Shown: positions 11,881 through 23,665 of the stretch, piece by piece
How the letters are laid out: each line of letters begins with the position of its first letter
How positions within the stretch are numbered: the first letter of the stretch is position 1
From: Ectobius pallidus
Lineage: Eukaryota; Arthropoda; Insecta; Blattodea; Ectobiidae
DNA: 64,000 nucleotides
NCBI GenBank assembly: GCA_964059195.1
Contig: CAXKWD010000005.1
Coordinates: 145,977,265-146,041,264 of the forward strand
Direction of reading: 5' to 3'
Translations under genes and position numbers: made by a program
Notes under the pieces: generated by a model
The model's database searches: none
What the model was told of the DNA's origin: nothing
Seen by the model: only the letters and a program-made list of their open reading frames with translations

Positions 11881-13184
11881 CAGTGAAAATGTTAAATCCC
11901 TACATACAGTGTTAGGGATTGGGACGCGAGGAAACGGCGTCCGTATAATTTACGGTCTTATAAACCACATATTTATCTCAAAATCCCCCCCCCTATTTTC
12001 AAACTTCGTGGAAGTTCTCGAATGAAAAAGTCGGAATTATTCGATTCTTGAAAATTCTCGAGATATCAAGAATCTTATAACAATCATTCGAATGATTCGA
12101 GATACGAGTAGCGTGAAGTAAGAACAAGTTCTCGAGTTATCACGCAATCGTATCACTTCGGTTAACTCCTTTAATGCTGTTTATAAGGAAGAAAGGTATA
12201 TTTGAACGCACAGCTACCATGCGAACAGAAGCCATTTTTGCCAAACTGCCTATTTTAACAGACCACCGCACGGCAGACGAAACAGCGTTATTATAATTGA
12301 CAACTGTCGTGTTTCAAATGAGCAAAATGGAGAGGTTCCGCCTAATATACCACTATATAAGTCCATTGCAGCTGGAAGCTGGATCTTTACTCTGTGAACA
12401 TAATCCGAGAATTTTTTCATTCCAACGGTCATTCGATTCTTTATATTACTCGAGAACAGATTCCTCGATTCTTAAGATAGATTCTGCCCATCTTTATGGA
12501 ACCTACCATAGTAAAGGTGAGTCCCTCAAAATATATTATTTTCCAACTAAAGCATTGCCTACATGCATGTTATGTAATTTAGACTATATATCAAGCCCAG
12601 ATGACCTACAGGAAATAAAAAAGCTATTTTCTTTGGATGTACATGCATAAAATTAATCTATTCAAGTGAGTAAAGCTATGTTTTTTCTAGCTAAACGAAT
12701 CAACTAACAATTACCTTTCACTCCAGGGAATTCTGTATGTGTTAACACATCCGTGATGCACCATTTATTTTTGTTACTCCATTTGCAAATGAAAAGGAAA
12801 GAGAGAGCTTTGATCCTGATACTGTGATCTTTACCTTCCCTTTTTTTTCTACATACGGCGAGTTTCACATTATACGTTTCAGTGTTATTAGCTGTTTATG
12901 TGGATGCTTCTTCCGTAGGAAATGTCCTTTGAAGTAATTAGTGGCACGGCACACATTTTAAACATGCAATACAAATAATGGGTTCCGAAGATTAAGCTCC
13001 TACTGCTTTGGTCATTGCTGAGAAAGTATCAGAGTGATGTTCAAACTACACTGAAATTCTGGTGGCAACCGATAAACTCAAAACGGTTGTTAGATGAAAT
13101 TTCGATCCTCTACCTTTGTAATGCAAGAAACTGAATTATTTGTAGACATACTTTTATTTAAGAAGTAGTGTCATTAACGGCCAT
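11881..13184. other. No gene seen; AT-rich DNA with repeated 'tcgattctt' words
   Basis: No gene was recognised. Between about 12010 and 12480 words such as 'ttctcgag', 'attcgattctt' and 'attcga' recur in both orientations. This may be the wreck of an inverted-repeat element, but I cannot define its ends. The open frame at 12297-12650 (+) has no known domain. Confidence 0.4.
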
Positions 13185-13300
13185 AGGTGTCGGCATGCTG
13201 ACCACATGCCCCCAGTCCTGCCATCTGCCTATGGTAGATAACGCAACAGTCAGATGATATTCCTAGTCTGTTCAGGCATGCAGCGTCACGGAATTTACTG
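13185..13300 (+). mobile_element. SINE fragment, family D (tail part only)
   Basis: The sequence matches the tail half of the complete SINE at 52205-52512 and the fragment at 17235-17380: 'ggtgtcggcatgctgaccac', 'tcctgccatctgcctat', 'gatgacgca-cagtc', 'cagcgtcacgga'. The tRNA-like head is missing, consistent with 5' truncation. Confidence 0.68.
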
Positions 13301-13813
13301 TAGAGTTATTTCATAATGCATTTTGCTAGAAAATGTAACAACAAGAAAACTTTACAGATCGAACTTTACTTTCTATTCCCAGTAGATCAGTAATAATATT
13401 GATGTACTTGAACCTACTTAAGTCGAAATTTTTCCTCATCATGGAAGCTCCGATCTTTTATTACAAAAGTTATTCCTTGTGTACGATATTTACTGCTCGT
13501 TAGGATATCTCAGCTTTACTTTAGGTATTTAATTCTGGTAGAGGGCAGAAGAGAGAATAGGGTTATTATGCCAATAGAATAATTTCAATGTCCTCGCCGG
13601 GATGAGACGTGACTTGATTCGCTCTACAGCATCTCAATTAATGCCATAGCTTATGTTTTGTCGTAGGCAAGTTGTGAATTCTGTATTTTCACAAATGCCT
13701 ACAAAATAAAACCTATTTTAATCGCCAGATATAAAATTATTATTTTCTTTACCAACTTTTCATACCTTCGTTTTTAATACCATATACCGCTTTTAAATTA
13801 CACATAATACAAT

Positions 13814-14279
13814 AAGATACCAATTGCTATATATATATATAGTGATATATATATAGTGATCTGTCGCCTAGACCTTTCGGTGTCTCTACACCGTCTTCAG
13901 GGCATCTTTTGTTGGCTTGGAGCTGCTATAATTAAAATAAAAACTGCACTTCGTCACCTTTTATAAAATAATATAAAATTTATAAGACCTCATAAAATCA
14001 CTGTCACGGAACTATCTTCTGTGGCCTCCTCCCCGCGTGTCAATCTTCCAATTTTATGAGGTTTTATAAATTTTATGTTATTTCATAAAAGGTGACGAAA
14101 TGCAGTTTTTTTTAATTATTGGAGGACCAAGCCAACAAAAGATGCCCTGAAGATGGTGTAGAGTCACCGAAAGTCCTAGGCGACAGATCACAAATATATA
14201 TATGCTCAACTGATATATATATTATGTTATATATATATTATGTATATAATATATATCAGTTGAGCAATTGGTATCTTAC
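13814..14279. mobile_element. 466-bp fold-back element with long arms
   Basis: The outermost bases TAAGATACCAATTGC and GCAATTGGTATCTTA are exact complements. Inside them are (TA)n stretches, then arms of about 145 bp (13854-13998 against 14052-14190) that pair nearly throughout, around a 55-nt GC-richer centre. Each arm carries 'gccctgaaga', a short GGTGT/ACACC hairpin, 'gaaag' and 'aggcgacagatcac'. Together these resemble the conserved part of a hammerhead ribozyme as found in Penelope-like elements. Nothing protein-coding is visible. It sits directly against the Helitron start at 14283. Confidence 0.7.
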
Positions 14280-14282
14280 TTA

Positions 14283-15004
14283 TCTACTCTTATACAATTC
14301 AACGGCCCTAAATAGCGTGCTTGCTCGCTCGCCCGCTTCGTGAGACATCGGGTATGCTCGGCGATGTTCGTCTCTCGCAGTCTAAACTTTCATGACGACT
14401 ACAAAATTAGGAAAACCGTTTCTTTATTATATAAGGCCTAAATGAAATGAACACAATGAACAAATATTCTAATTTTATTTTTACTTACAATTTTCATAGC
14501 TCTGAACCACAAACATTTTTAATAATCTACCAGTGTAATTTTCCTAAAAATCCTGGAGTCAATGAATAATGGCGGCCGAAGCCGGGGGCAACAGCTGTAA
14601 AATATTGATGGTTTAACTCTTGAAATATCGCTGATAATAATAATCCAAACAAACCATTCCTTCCCTTGAAACATTATATAATTTCTGAAAATTACACTGA
14701 ATTGATAAAATAAAATTCACATCATATTCATGTCAATAAACAGCTGAGAAACAATACGTTTTATGTGTTCACAGGTTCTTTGGAACTGCATAATCGATTC
14801 TGATATAGTTTTCCCAGGGGGCGCTTCCATGTCGTGGAATGTACTCTAAAGCAGGAATTTTAGCTGTTTCATTAATTATTAATGGCTTAGTTTATAAATG
14901 ATTCGCGTGCAAGTGTTAATAAATATAATGCTCTAATAATTATTATACTCTTAATTTTTAATTTTTAAAAGAATTATCGTGGCGAAGCCACGGGCACCTC
15001 CTAG
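14283..15004 (+). mobile_element. Non-autonomous Helitron (722 bp)
   Basis: It starts TCTACTCTTATAC after an A (14282) and ends CTAG before a T (15005), as expected for Helitrons, which insert between A and T and make no target duplication. Eight bases before the CTAG is a perfect 6-bp GC-rich hairpin, CGTGGC-gaa-GCCACG, at 14978-14992. The last 60 bases resemble the 3' end of the intact Helitron at 25638. No replicase/helicase frame is present. The 5' boundary is less certain than the 3' boundary. Confidence 0.72.
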
Positions 15005-15149
15005 TTTTATTACATTGATCGAGCTCAACGGTGTCAAACATGTATTTTAATAGACATAATGCATTAACTTGATAGAATATGCTAAGCGGGTTTTCTAGTC
15101 ATAAGTTTCAGGCGTCATCTGTATTGGAACTGTGTTCTACAGTTATTAT

Positions 15150-15235
15150 AATAATAATGTTTTATTTTGCCTGGCAGAGTTAAGGCCATGGGGCCTTATC
15201 TTCCACTCAACCAGGATAAAGACAAAATACATTAA
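15150..15235 (-). mobile_element. LINE 3'-end fragment (same family as 36760-37190)
   Basis: Read on the minus strand this contains 'ctggttgagtgg', 'aaggcc', 'ccttaactctgccaggcaaaat', followed by an A-rich/(AAT) tail. The same block ends the LINE fragments at 36760-37190 and 41560-41628. It is a heavily 5'-truncated copy; the DNA to its right (15236-15700) may be more of its 3' untranslated region, but I could not find its protein end. Confidence 0.6.
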
Positions 15236-17234
15236 AAGGAATTTACAGAAAAACAAATACAATAGATATCATACATAATACAAAATGCTAAAAATAAAAT
15301 AATAATAAAATATTGAAGTACCTATATTAAAACATAAGACAAAAATGCGTCCATTAATATGCCGAGAAAACAAAATGAATTAAAGAATTATATTATAATT
15401 AGATGTGTGTATAATTATAATATTATACTATAATATACACTAAAATTGAAACTTAAAACTAAGAAATTAACAAATAAAAGCAATATAGGCTAAGTGCCAT
15501 GAAAATCGTGTACAATATAAATTTACCTAGGCTAGATAACGAGACATTCATTCTAGTTATCAGCGAGATACTTGAGATATTATAGGCCTAGTGCAACGCA
15601 TACATTAAGCGAGGGAAACGCAAAAAGGAAATTTGTAATTTTTATGAACATATATTTGGAAAATCACTTTTTTTTTTTTTTTTTTTTGTTAAAGATAACA
15701 TTTTTCTTCCATGCTTCAATAAGTAGATATGAAAGCCTAGTTTGGTGATGTCCTCATTTAAGCAATTATTTATTAACGGCTAAAAGGGGGTGTTTCCGGG
15801 TAATCACCAAAATATAGCGGATAATAAATAGACAACGAAAAATACGTATATATAATTATATGTGTTAAGGCAAGGCAAAATAGATTTCAAATCAGCACAT
15901 TAATCGCTACTTCATTGCACATTTAGTTCCATTGGCGAAAATTCATTGTTGAACAGTGTTGTTAATGAAATATCCAATCTGCAATTTAACGTTTTTTATC
16001 CAGAATCTTAGACCCCCAAAATCAAGTTCTGGGCAGCAACCACATGTCTAAAGCCGTGTTATGTTCAAGTATATTGAAAAAGCCAGAATGGAGTCAGTCA
16101 GAAAGTAAAAAAGAATTTGTTAGTTATACTTAAAATGTTAGCAATTTGACTGGTTACCCTTCAGGCATAATGAAAATATCGAAGTATGATTCCATGGAGA
16201 TAAGAGAAACAGTCATTCTTGTATATACAAAAGGGAAACTCATGATCCTATCAGGCCTATTCAGATTCGGTCTACAGAGAGTTACTATGGTAAATTGTTA
16301 GAAGTCCACAAAACTGCCGGGCGTGGTGGACGTGATAAAATTATTAACTAAATTAAGAATCGATTTGTGATACTTAGACTTGCTGTTCAGATAAGTTATG
16401 TTTTATCTGCATGTGAAGTATTCGAAGCAAAAAGTTACAACCAAAGGAAGGGATAGCAATGGGCCTACATCCAATACCTAAAGATTTTAATGTTCATGGG
16501 CAAGTTGACCCGAAGTGTACATATACCAAGATTTTTTTTTTTTTTAAGATCGGAGATATTCCAAGTTTTAAGTTTTATAATCCGCTACATTTGCCAGGAA
16601 ATGCCAGCTGTGAAAACGGTCTGGCGTTTTACTGCCAGAATACATCTGAGGTGCACAATTCCAGCCCCTTAAAGTGCTATTTATATTGAGATAGAGACAT
16701 TCAGTACCACGTGGTGTAGTAGTAATGAAGCCAAGCCGTGAGGAGAGGGGGGCGTTCATAACAAACTCTGAACTCTAGTCGGCCTGTAATGTTCACACAG
16801 CTATTAATACCCTAAGTTCAAGGCCATCCCGATTTAACAAAGAGCTACTTCCCCAGTCGGTCAGCAGATACATCAATAAAACAGGCACGAATCAAATTAA
16901 AACGTAACATTTGCCTATCTTCCCCCCCCCCAACTAAAACTTTCAACTGTTTCTATCCAATGAGGAAGTTTGCAATGTACATAATGAGAGTACGGAATGC
17001 CATTATTAGAATTTATTACACATGGTACAAGCACAGACTCGTATATTAGGTTATACAGTCACGAAGCTTGACAGTAAAAATTACTGCCGATTGCAGCGCC
17101 TCCAGTGTAAGACATAAGCTAGTAACATAAGACCAAATGCAAATGCAAATGCAAATGTATGATAGGAAGGTTAAATACATCATTTCTTATCATTAATTAA
17201 TTTAATTGTAATAGCGGGTTGGTATTCGGTCATG
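15236..17234. other. No gene seen; anonymous DNA
   Basis: No gene or clear element. Simple sequence includes a T run near 15669-15687 and a C run near 16922-16930. The open frame at 16459-16689 (+) has no motif I recognise. Confidence 0.4.
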
Positions 17235-17380
17235 AAAACCACCATTAACGGCCGTGGGTGTCGGCATGCTGACCACATGCCCCAATCCTGCCATCTGCCT
17301 ACGGGAGATGACGCAGCGGTCGGGTGGAAGCCCAAGTCCCTCCAGGGATGTAGCGCCACGGAGTGTGTGTGTGTGTGTGT
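17235..17380 (+). mobile_element. SINE fragment, family D, with (GT)n tail
   Basis: It matches the tail half of the SINE at 52205-52512: 'attaacggccgtgggtgtcgg', 'catgctgaccacatgcccc', 'cctgccatctgcctac', 'gatgacgcagcggtc', 'agcgccacggag'. A (GT)n run follows directly (17362-17380), a likely slippage-prone SINE tail. The tRNA-like head is absent. The open frame over it is not a gene. Confidence 0.75.
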
Positions 17381-17458
17381 AGAGGGTTGGTATTGTTGTT
17401 TACATAAACTGCCTAATTCATAAAAATATACTTATAACAATATGTATTAATATGCAAT

Positions 17459-18330
17459 GTCCTACTTACTTACTCAATGGCAATAGACAATCCCTCAGCA
17501 ACCTAAAGGAAGATTATCTATTTTACGGGACCCCAAGGTTCATTGCCGCGCTTACCAGAGCCCGCCATTCAACTCTATTCTGTGCTAACTCCAACCATCC
17601 CTCACAAATACTAGGCCTACTTCCCTTAAATCTATCCCAATATTGTCATCCCATCTTCAAGGTCTTCCAAGTGGTCTTTTCCCTTCAGGTCTGTCATGTA
17701 ATACTTTTGAGACATGTCTTTCCTCCCTATGCGTGCAACATGTTCAGCCCATTTCATCCTCCGTAATGTAATTATCCTTACTATATCCAGTGAAGAGTAC
17801 AGGTTATGAAGCTCGTCGTTATGCAGTTTTCTCCAGCTTCCATTTTCATCTCTCTTAGGCCCAAATATTTTCCTAAGCACCCTGTTTTCGAACACACTCA
17901 GATTATGTTCTTTTCGAAGATTAAGCGACCATGTCTCACATCCATATAGTACAACCGACAGGATAATAGTCTTATAAATTTTTATTTTTAGATTTCTGGA
18001 CAGAAGACGAGAAGATAACAGTTTCTGAACTGCATACAATCAAGCATTTCCTGATTTTAATGGTCATTTAACTTCTACGTTAATATTTTTGTTTTTGTAA
18101 TTATTGTTCCCTGATATTTGAATTTCTCCACTTGTTCGAACGATTTACCGGCTATTGTAATATTTTGTAACGCATTACTTTGACGTTTCATGATCATATA
18201 CTTAGTTTTTTCTGCATTAATTTCCAATACAACATTCCTGCAGGCATCGAAAAGACTTTCTGCATTTCTCTTGATTGTGTTTGTCATCGCCCAACAGATA
18301 AACATCATTTGCATAAGCTAAAGTCGATTT
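17459..18330 (-). pseudogene. Non-LTR retrotransposon (LINE) reverse transcriptase, 3' remnant
   Basis: Read on the minus strand from the right, the first part (about 18314-18075) resembles the segment just after the catalytic YADD box of an insect LINE reverse transcriptase (LEINAEKTKYM, FKYQGTII). After a frame break it continues as the C-terminal part (18039-17632): LLSSRLLSRNLKIKIYKTII, VLYGCETWSL, FENRVLRKIFGPKRDE, WRKLHNDELHNLYSS, MKWAEHVARIG. This is a very widespread insect LINE family. The 5' two-thirds, including the endonuclease, are absent. It ends at about 17459 in a short run of 'cttactta' (tail (AAGT)n on the sense strand), shared with the copies at 54355 and 23125. Frameshifts make it a dead copy. 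Confidence 0.88.
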
Positions 18331-18340
18331 TTAAACTTAT

Positions 18341-19032
18341 ATTTAACATAGTATTTTATGTAACTGACTCATCAGCTAATTGTAGTTTTCAACTTCTTGA
18401 CTTTGTATGTTAATACATAATGGTTTTACTAGGCCTACTATGCACGAAACCTACGTTTAATATAATAAAATAATATTTAAGTAATTGTTACGAATTAAGG
18501 AAGTTTATGTCCGAGGGTATACGGTTGTATTTGAAATCAATATTATAATTTCTTATATTTTCTTTGTGTATGATTAAATGTACCTTTAATACTCTTTTGT
18601 TCCACCATACTGTAATGCGCTTATTACATGTCACGTAGCAATATCATAATGATATCCATTAAAGTGCAGAATTTCATTTTAACACTGTTGTGGTGTCGCT
18701 CAATATCGAACACGGAACAATCTTGAAGCCTTGAGAGCAGCAAACCAAACTGTGTAATAAACAATCTGTACTTAAAATAAAATAAATTCTCGCACTTACT
18801 AACAACTGACCGCCGTTCCTTTGACGAATGTGAAAACTCAAAACTTAAACATTTAACTATGGTCGAACAAAAACAGCCTAATAGTAATTAAGGGACTTGT
18901 ATGAAAATTATGAAACATATTCGTGCCATTATTGGCTCGTTGCATAATGTACTATTTATTAACTGGGTTGACAAAGAATAGATGACGCTCTCCAAAGGGA
19001 ATGTGTGCAGTGCAATAAACTGCTGTATTATT
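18341..19032. other. No gene seen
   Basis: AT-rich DNA with no recognised coding, RNA or repeat feature. Confidence 0.4.
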
Positions 19033-19047
19033 TATTATTTATTATTA

Positions 19048-19082
<35 letters not shown>

Positions 19083-19255
19083 TCACGCCCTATTCAACAT
19101 AAAGATCGACCCTGATGCCTTCCGTTGTAGATACTTGTTAGTTTTATGAAAGTGTAATAAATAAAATTTATTTGTCTCTATAATTTACTTTTATCTGCAC
19201 TAGCCTTTAACACGTATAGCCTAGGCGAGAAAGTTTGTGCAGCATATTTTTGAAC
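19033..19255 (-). repeat. Short retroposon-like repeat 'R' with (AAT)n tail, copy 1
   Basis: On the minus strand this reads 'cacaaactttctcgcc..atacgtgttaaaggctag', '..tttcataaaacta', 'catcagggtcgatctttatgtt', then an (AAT)n tail. The same order of blocks occurs on the plus strand at 56444-56680. The A-rich microsatellite tail suggests retroposition. It could be a SINE without a clear tRNA head, or the 3' end of a LINE. Confidence 0.65.
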
Positions 19256-19289
19256 TATTTATTTAAACATCTAATATTACAATCCGATC

Positions 19290-19425
19290 TAGTGGGCAGA
19301 GGTAAGAGGTCCCGGGCTAAAAACTCAAAACTCATGGACGGCCAGTTTAACTCTGGTTTTTCGTGGTTTCATCATTTGTCAAGGCAAACAAAGGGGCTTG
19401 TGGGCTGTATTTACTTTCCATCTCA
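19290..19425 (+). mobile_element. Degenerate SINE, family A (shared-tail type)
   Basis: After a poor head, the segment 'ggtttttcgtggtttcatca' followed by 'aaggcaaaca' corresponds to the conserved tail 'gggttttttcatggtttctcc' plus 'aaggcaaatgcc' found at 34489, 46629 and 57955 (minus). The tRNA-like promoter is not readable, so this is the weakest member. Confidence 0.45.
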
Positions 19426-20455
19426 TAGGTGCTATGTCACCCAATAAGTTATCATAATATTATTTAAACTGAATATCAGTCTAGAAGACAATACAAAGCA
19501 ATAGAAACATGTGCACACGAATAAATAAGTTATTAAAAGAGCCTACTGGTAAACCCAATGACCTATATGCAGTTAAAGCATAAAAAATAAGCTAAGTAAT
19601 AACAACAATCGAAATATTATTATTAATAAAGAAAAAGGAGGCATTTAATATAGATTACTACATTTTCTTGAACAAATATGAACTACAAAAAAATGAAAAA
19701 TATTCAGTTATTGTACTATTTAGGTCCATAAAAATATCCCATTTTAAACAATAACAATAATAATTAATTAAAAGAGTACTAAATCACATGCTGTATTGAC
19801 TTTGTTTAATTTGCACTCTCTTTTATGATTTATTTTCTATACCTCGGAAATCTAAACTGATCAGTACCTAGCATAATCAATATTATTTTTTTTAATGTGT
19901 GAGCATAATATCTAAATAATTCGTTAAGATACACAAATCTATCTAAATCTTTAGTTTGTATATTAATTTCTGACTGTCAGGCTACATACCATTGACTTTC
20001 GCCAAGCTTCGAGTAGTCCGCTCGTGGGAACGTAATATTCGGCATCTTTGCGTTTTTCTATTGATCCTTTTGAACGAATGGGCATAAATGTATTTATTAG
20101 TTACATACAATTAATATCTTCTGTCTACAGGTAACAAATATTTTCTTGTCTCATTTAAACGAATCTAAAAGTTTATATTTTATGCTCATAGCTCGCAGAC
20201 GAAGTTCCACGTAGCTTTCTTAACAAGGCATAAACTGTTTAATCAATTCGTCCTTCCAGCAATTAAATATGTAACTCTAATTATTTTTGTAATTGATCTA
20301 CGTGCTAAGCTCTAGATCGATTCATATTAGAACATAACCATTGGAGATTTAGTTTTACTTTCCCTACCCGTAGCTTGCCTTACGTAAAGTATTAACGGGA
20401 GAGGAACTGCTGTTTTCAGCAGGGTCATTTCACACAAAATTATAAAGGTTATGAC

Positions 20456-21077
20456 TAGGCTTCGGATGTTTATGACCTAAAAAAGTGGAAAATATGACTA
20501 TAAATATACCCTTAAATATGACCTAATAAAAAATGTATTTTCAAAAAATAAACGTTCCAGTTTGGAAGGTTTAAAGACACTAAATTCTTACGTCACATGA
20601 ATTTAATCAGATAATCTTTTTTTTTTTTAACAATTTTGGTGATTTAAGTTTTACTTGTAATGAACTTCTATTTTTAAAGAATTTGCACTTGTTTGCTCGT
20701 TTCATCAGCTACAAATAGCCTAATATTTTGTGGACCTTGCGTGTCCCTATAAAATATGAACAATTGTATTAATTTTAAAATTTAAGTTACCTATTAATTT
20801 GGCATAAAACTTAAAATACCGAAATCAATTTCAAATTTAACTCGACCATATAGTACATACTCTGTATAAATTGCTTCTTTACCGAATTTTTAGCTGAAAT
20901 ATGGCGTTAAATTGCAAATATGACCAACCCCACAAAAATTATCAAAATATGGCTTTATATGCAAAATAAAAACGGTACGAATAGGATAACAAATGTGCAA
21001 TTCGTGTTTAATTTGTGTTTGCGGCGAGAATGGAGGTTAGGATATAAATATTACATGTCATAAACATCCAAACCCTT
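20456..21077. mobile_element. hAT-like MITE (622 bp)
   Basis: Ends: left TAGGCTTCGGATGTTTATGA, right TCATAAACATCCAAACCCTT, a clear inverted repeat. Flanks are GTTATGAC (20448-20455) and GTTATGAT (21078-21085), a 7-of-8 match to an 8-bp target duplication. The interior has many 'atatgac' or 'tatgacctaa' words in one direction, and no transposase. Confidence 0.75.
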
Positions 21078-21409
21078 GTTATGATTTATGACAGTGGGGT
21101 CACACTTCTGTACATTCTAGCATGTGAAGTTTTACGTTATGGAAAGTGAGATGGTCTTATAAATGAAAGTATTAGTATTGCTGGTTTAAGATGTAGTGAT
21201 GGATGATATATTTGGGGCGTTAATAAGGAAGTATTTCTTAAGATAATCTAAAAAATCACACGCTTCATGGCTTTATGATAAAATTCGCTTCGCTCGTTGG
21301 GGGCTTTGCCCCAAAACCCCCGCTAAGGTTCTCGGGAAAAAAAAAATTTAATGAACTGACGCCGTATTGAAGAAAAGAGTTCTCATGTATTTTGATGCCT
21401 TGTAGTCTA

Positions 21410-22188
21410 TTAGCAGGTGCCCACGACCTCACCCGCGATTATTTACTATCTACCGAAATGCTAAATGTTTAGTTTAAATCATTTATTTAACAGAAAAATA
21501 ATTAAAACATATTTATTAACACTGACATCGTTTTTAGATAAATGTCAGGAATCACATAATTTTATTCTTAATTAGGCATACAAATTCGAAATGAAACGAT
21601 TAAAATGAACCATATAATCATGAATCTTACCCAAATTATGCATAAACAATTTTATTATGATAATTGATAACTAAAAAAACTAAAAACCCGGCTCCAAGGA
21701 GCATTTCACGAACTAAGTGCGCCGCCCGGTGGGGAAAAATTGCCTCTGATTCGAGTTCCCTAGAAAGAAAATACCCGCATAGTGAGTTTCGTCCAAATCA
21801 TTCAATGTTTTCCCATATAGGCGTGCATCCATGATCCCCTTCTGACCACCTAGCCTATGTTAAAAATATCAGATCTCTGGGAATCGTAAGCTAATGAATC
21901 AAGAAAGCAACCGACCAAGGCCATCTTGAATTAATTTCACAAGTGAATACTGTCTTGCTAATAGGAAGGTTTTCCACGACAATTGAATTGCGCGTGTGTT
22001 TTTTATGGAAAGGTATTTCTTCTCTTCAAAAACATTTGATTTTTGGCATTATTTTTTTTTCAAAATCCTTTCTTAGTGTGCATTTACTTTATGAAATGAA
22101 GGCACTGTCAAATTTCAAAGTCTCTACCTAATTATAGTTTAGGCTTTACCTTGATTATCTGTCAGTCAGGACAAAGCCGCTTAGACAT
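21410..22188 (-). mobile_element. Non-autonomous Helitron-like element (about 780 bp), copy A
   Basis: On the minus strand it starts near 22188 with 'gcggctttgtcctgactgac', passes through 'agcctaaactata..aggtagagac' and ends at 21410 with a hairpin-like 'gcgggtgaggtcgtggg' and CTAA, the Helitron CTRR-type end. Its interior matches the older element at 25334-26900 over most of its length, so the two are copies of one family. No coding capacity was recognised. Confidence 0.65.
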
Positions 22189-22414
22189 TCTCGGGGTGAA
22201 AAATAAAAATTTGAACTTTTTGGATTATTGCCGTCACTTATAAGCTAATTTATCTCATCTGAAAGTGGTAAATATTATTCGTATATTTCATAGGAAGAAT
22301 TAGCGAAGATGATTCGTGGTTTGTAAATAGCCAATTCGGAGGTCTCTACCTAATATAGTTTAGGCTCTACGTTGATTCTCAGTCTGTCAGTCAGGACAAA
22401 TCCACTTATATAGA
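22189..22414 (-). mobile_element. Helitron-like 5' segment, partial unit
   Basis: On the minus strand it begins TCTATATAAGTGG after an A, followed by 'ttgtcctgactgacagactg' and 'gagcctaaactata', the 5' end shared by the Helitrons here. It is cut off after about 225 bases, at the start of copy A. With 21410-22188 and 22417-22745 it forms a head-to-tail row. Confidence 0.55.
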
Positions 22415-22416
22415 TA

Positions 22417-22745
22417 CTAGCAGATACCGCGGCTTCGCCCGCGATTATTTACTCAACTGCTAGATTTTTTTTTAATTACTTATTTAACATAAAAATAATT
22501 AAAACATTATATTTATTAATGTTGACAATCTTTTTTACATAACTTGCATGAATTACATAATTTTATTCCTAATTAAATTGTTTAACATTAAAAATATAAA
22601 TAATTAAACGGACAAAACGAATCTTATGCTGCAGTATGGGCATACAAGTTCGAAAATAAACTATTAAAATGAACCATAGATTCATTAAACTTACCCATAT
22701 CATGCATAAGCAATTTTATTACAATGAATGATAATTAAAAAAAAA
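22417..22745 (-). mobile_element. Helitron-like 3' half, copy B
   Basis: The minus-strand 3' end is intact: 'aataatcgcgggcgaagccg' then 'cggtatctg' and CTAG (22420-22417). The rest matches copies at 25334 and 60064 ('ctcaactgctagat', 'aattacataattttatt', 'aaaacgaatcttatgctgc', 'gggcatacaa'). It stops near 22745 at an A-run and the T-rich array, so the 5' half is missing. Confidence 0.68.
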
Positions 22746-22779
22746 AGAGCGCGTGGAACGCCACGCGACAGAAGTAAAA

Positions 22780-23118
22780 CTTTATTTTATTTTTTTATTT
22801 TTTCAATTTTTTATTATTGGATTTTTTCAATTTTGCATTATTGGACTTTTTAATATTGGGTTTTTGGACTTTTTTAATGTTGGATTTTATACTTTTTAAT
22901 TTTGGATCTTTGAATTTTTAATTTTGGATTTTTTAAATTTTCGATCTTTGAATTGTTTATTTTTGGATTTTTTAAATTTTTGATTTTTGATTTTTAAATT
23001 TTTTATTTTATTATTTATTAAATTTTAGATTTTTGGATGTTATAATTTTTATTTTTATTTTTATTTTTTTTTTTAATTTTTATTTTTTAATTTTGGATTT
23101 TTAATTTTTTATTTGCGC
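22780..23118 (+). repeat. T-rich degenerate minisatellite
   Basis: About 340 bases are almost only T, A and G, with recurring 'ttggattttt' and 'tttttaatttt' words at irregular spacing. This looks like expansion of a poly-T tract with interspersed GGA. No gene. Confidence 0.75.
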
Positions 23119-23124
23119 GGTAAT

Positions 23125-23210
23125 GGACCTCCGGGTTCCATAAAATAGATAATATACCTTTAGATTGCTTAGGAATTGTCTATTGCCATTGAGGAAGTAA
23201 GGTCTGAAAA
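23125..23210 (+). mobile_element. LINE 3' tail fragment (family of 17459-18330)
   Basis: Contains 'ccgggttccataaaatagat', 'gattgcttaggaattgtcta' and 'ttgccattgaggaagtaag', the reverse complement of the 3' ends at 17459-17560 and 54355-54430. A plus-strand, extremely truncated copy. Confidence 0.75.
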
Positions 23211-23289
23211 ATTTCCTTTGATTACTCCTAATCATTGAGTTGATTGTTTTCTGTGCAGTCCGCACCGAAACAAGTATTTTCGTTCGGTT

Positions 23290-23370
23290 TTGAGTGTGAC
23301 TGATTTCGTGACGGTTTTAGTGTGACTGATTGTGACTGATTTCGTGACGGTTTTAGTGTGACTGATTTTC
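23290..23370 (+). repeat. Short tandem repeat of 'gactgatttcgtgacggttttagtgt'-like units
   Basis: The words 'gtgactgatt', 'tcgtgacggttttagtgtga' and again 'ctgattgtgactgattt' alternate over about 80 bases, roughly two and a half units. No coding meaning is evident. Confidence 0.6.
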
Positions 23371-23665
23371 CCGATTTACCCTCTACCGCCACTTTACTTT
23401 TAAAAAAACTAAAATCCCGGTTTCGATGTACGTTTCACGATTTAAATGCGATTCCGGAACAATGTCATCGTTGACACTTGCTTCCTTCCCTGGCCGCCTG
23501 CATCATAAACGTCTAAACGTCCTGCTTCAAAGTCCCTGCACGATTTCAGCACTTTGCTGTCACTCATGAAATTTTTATCGTGGACTAGACATTATTCATT
23601 CGTCGGTGAATTTCGGCTGCATTGCACCCCTCAGCATGCAGAAATCGACAGCACATACTTCACAC

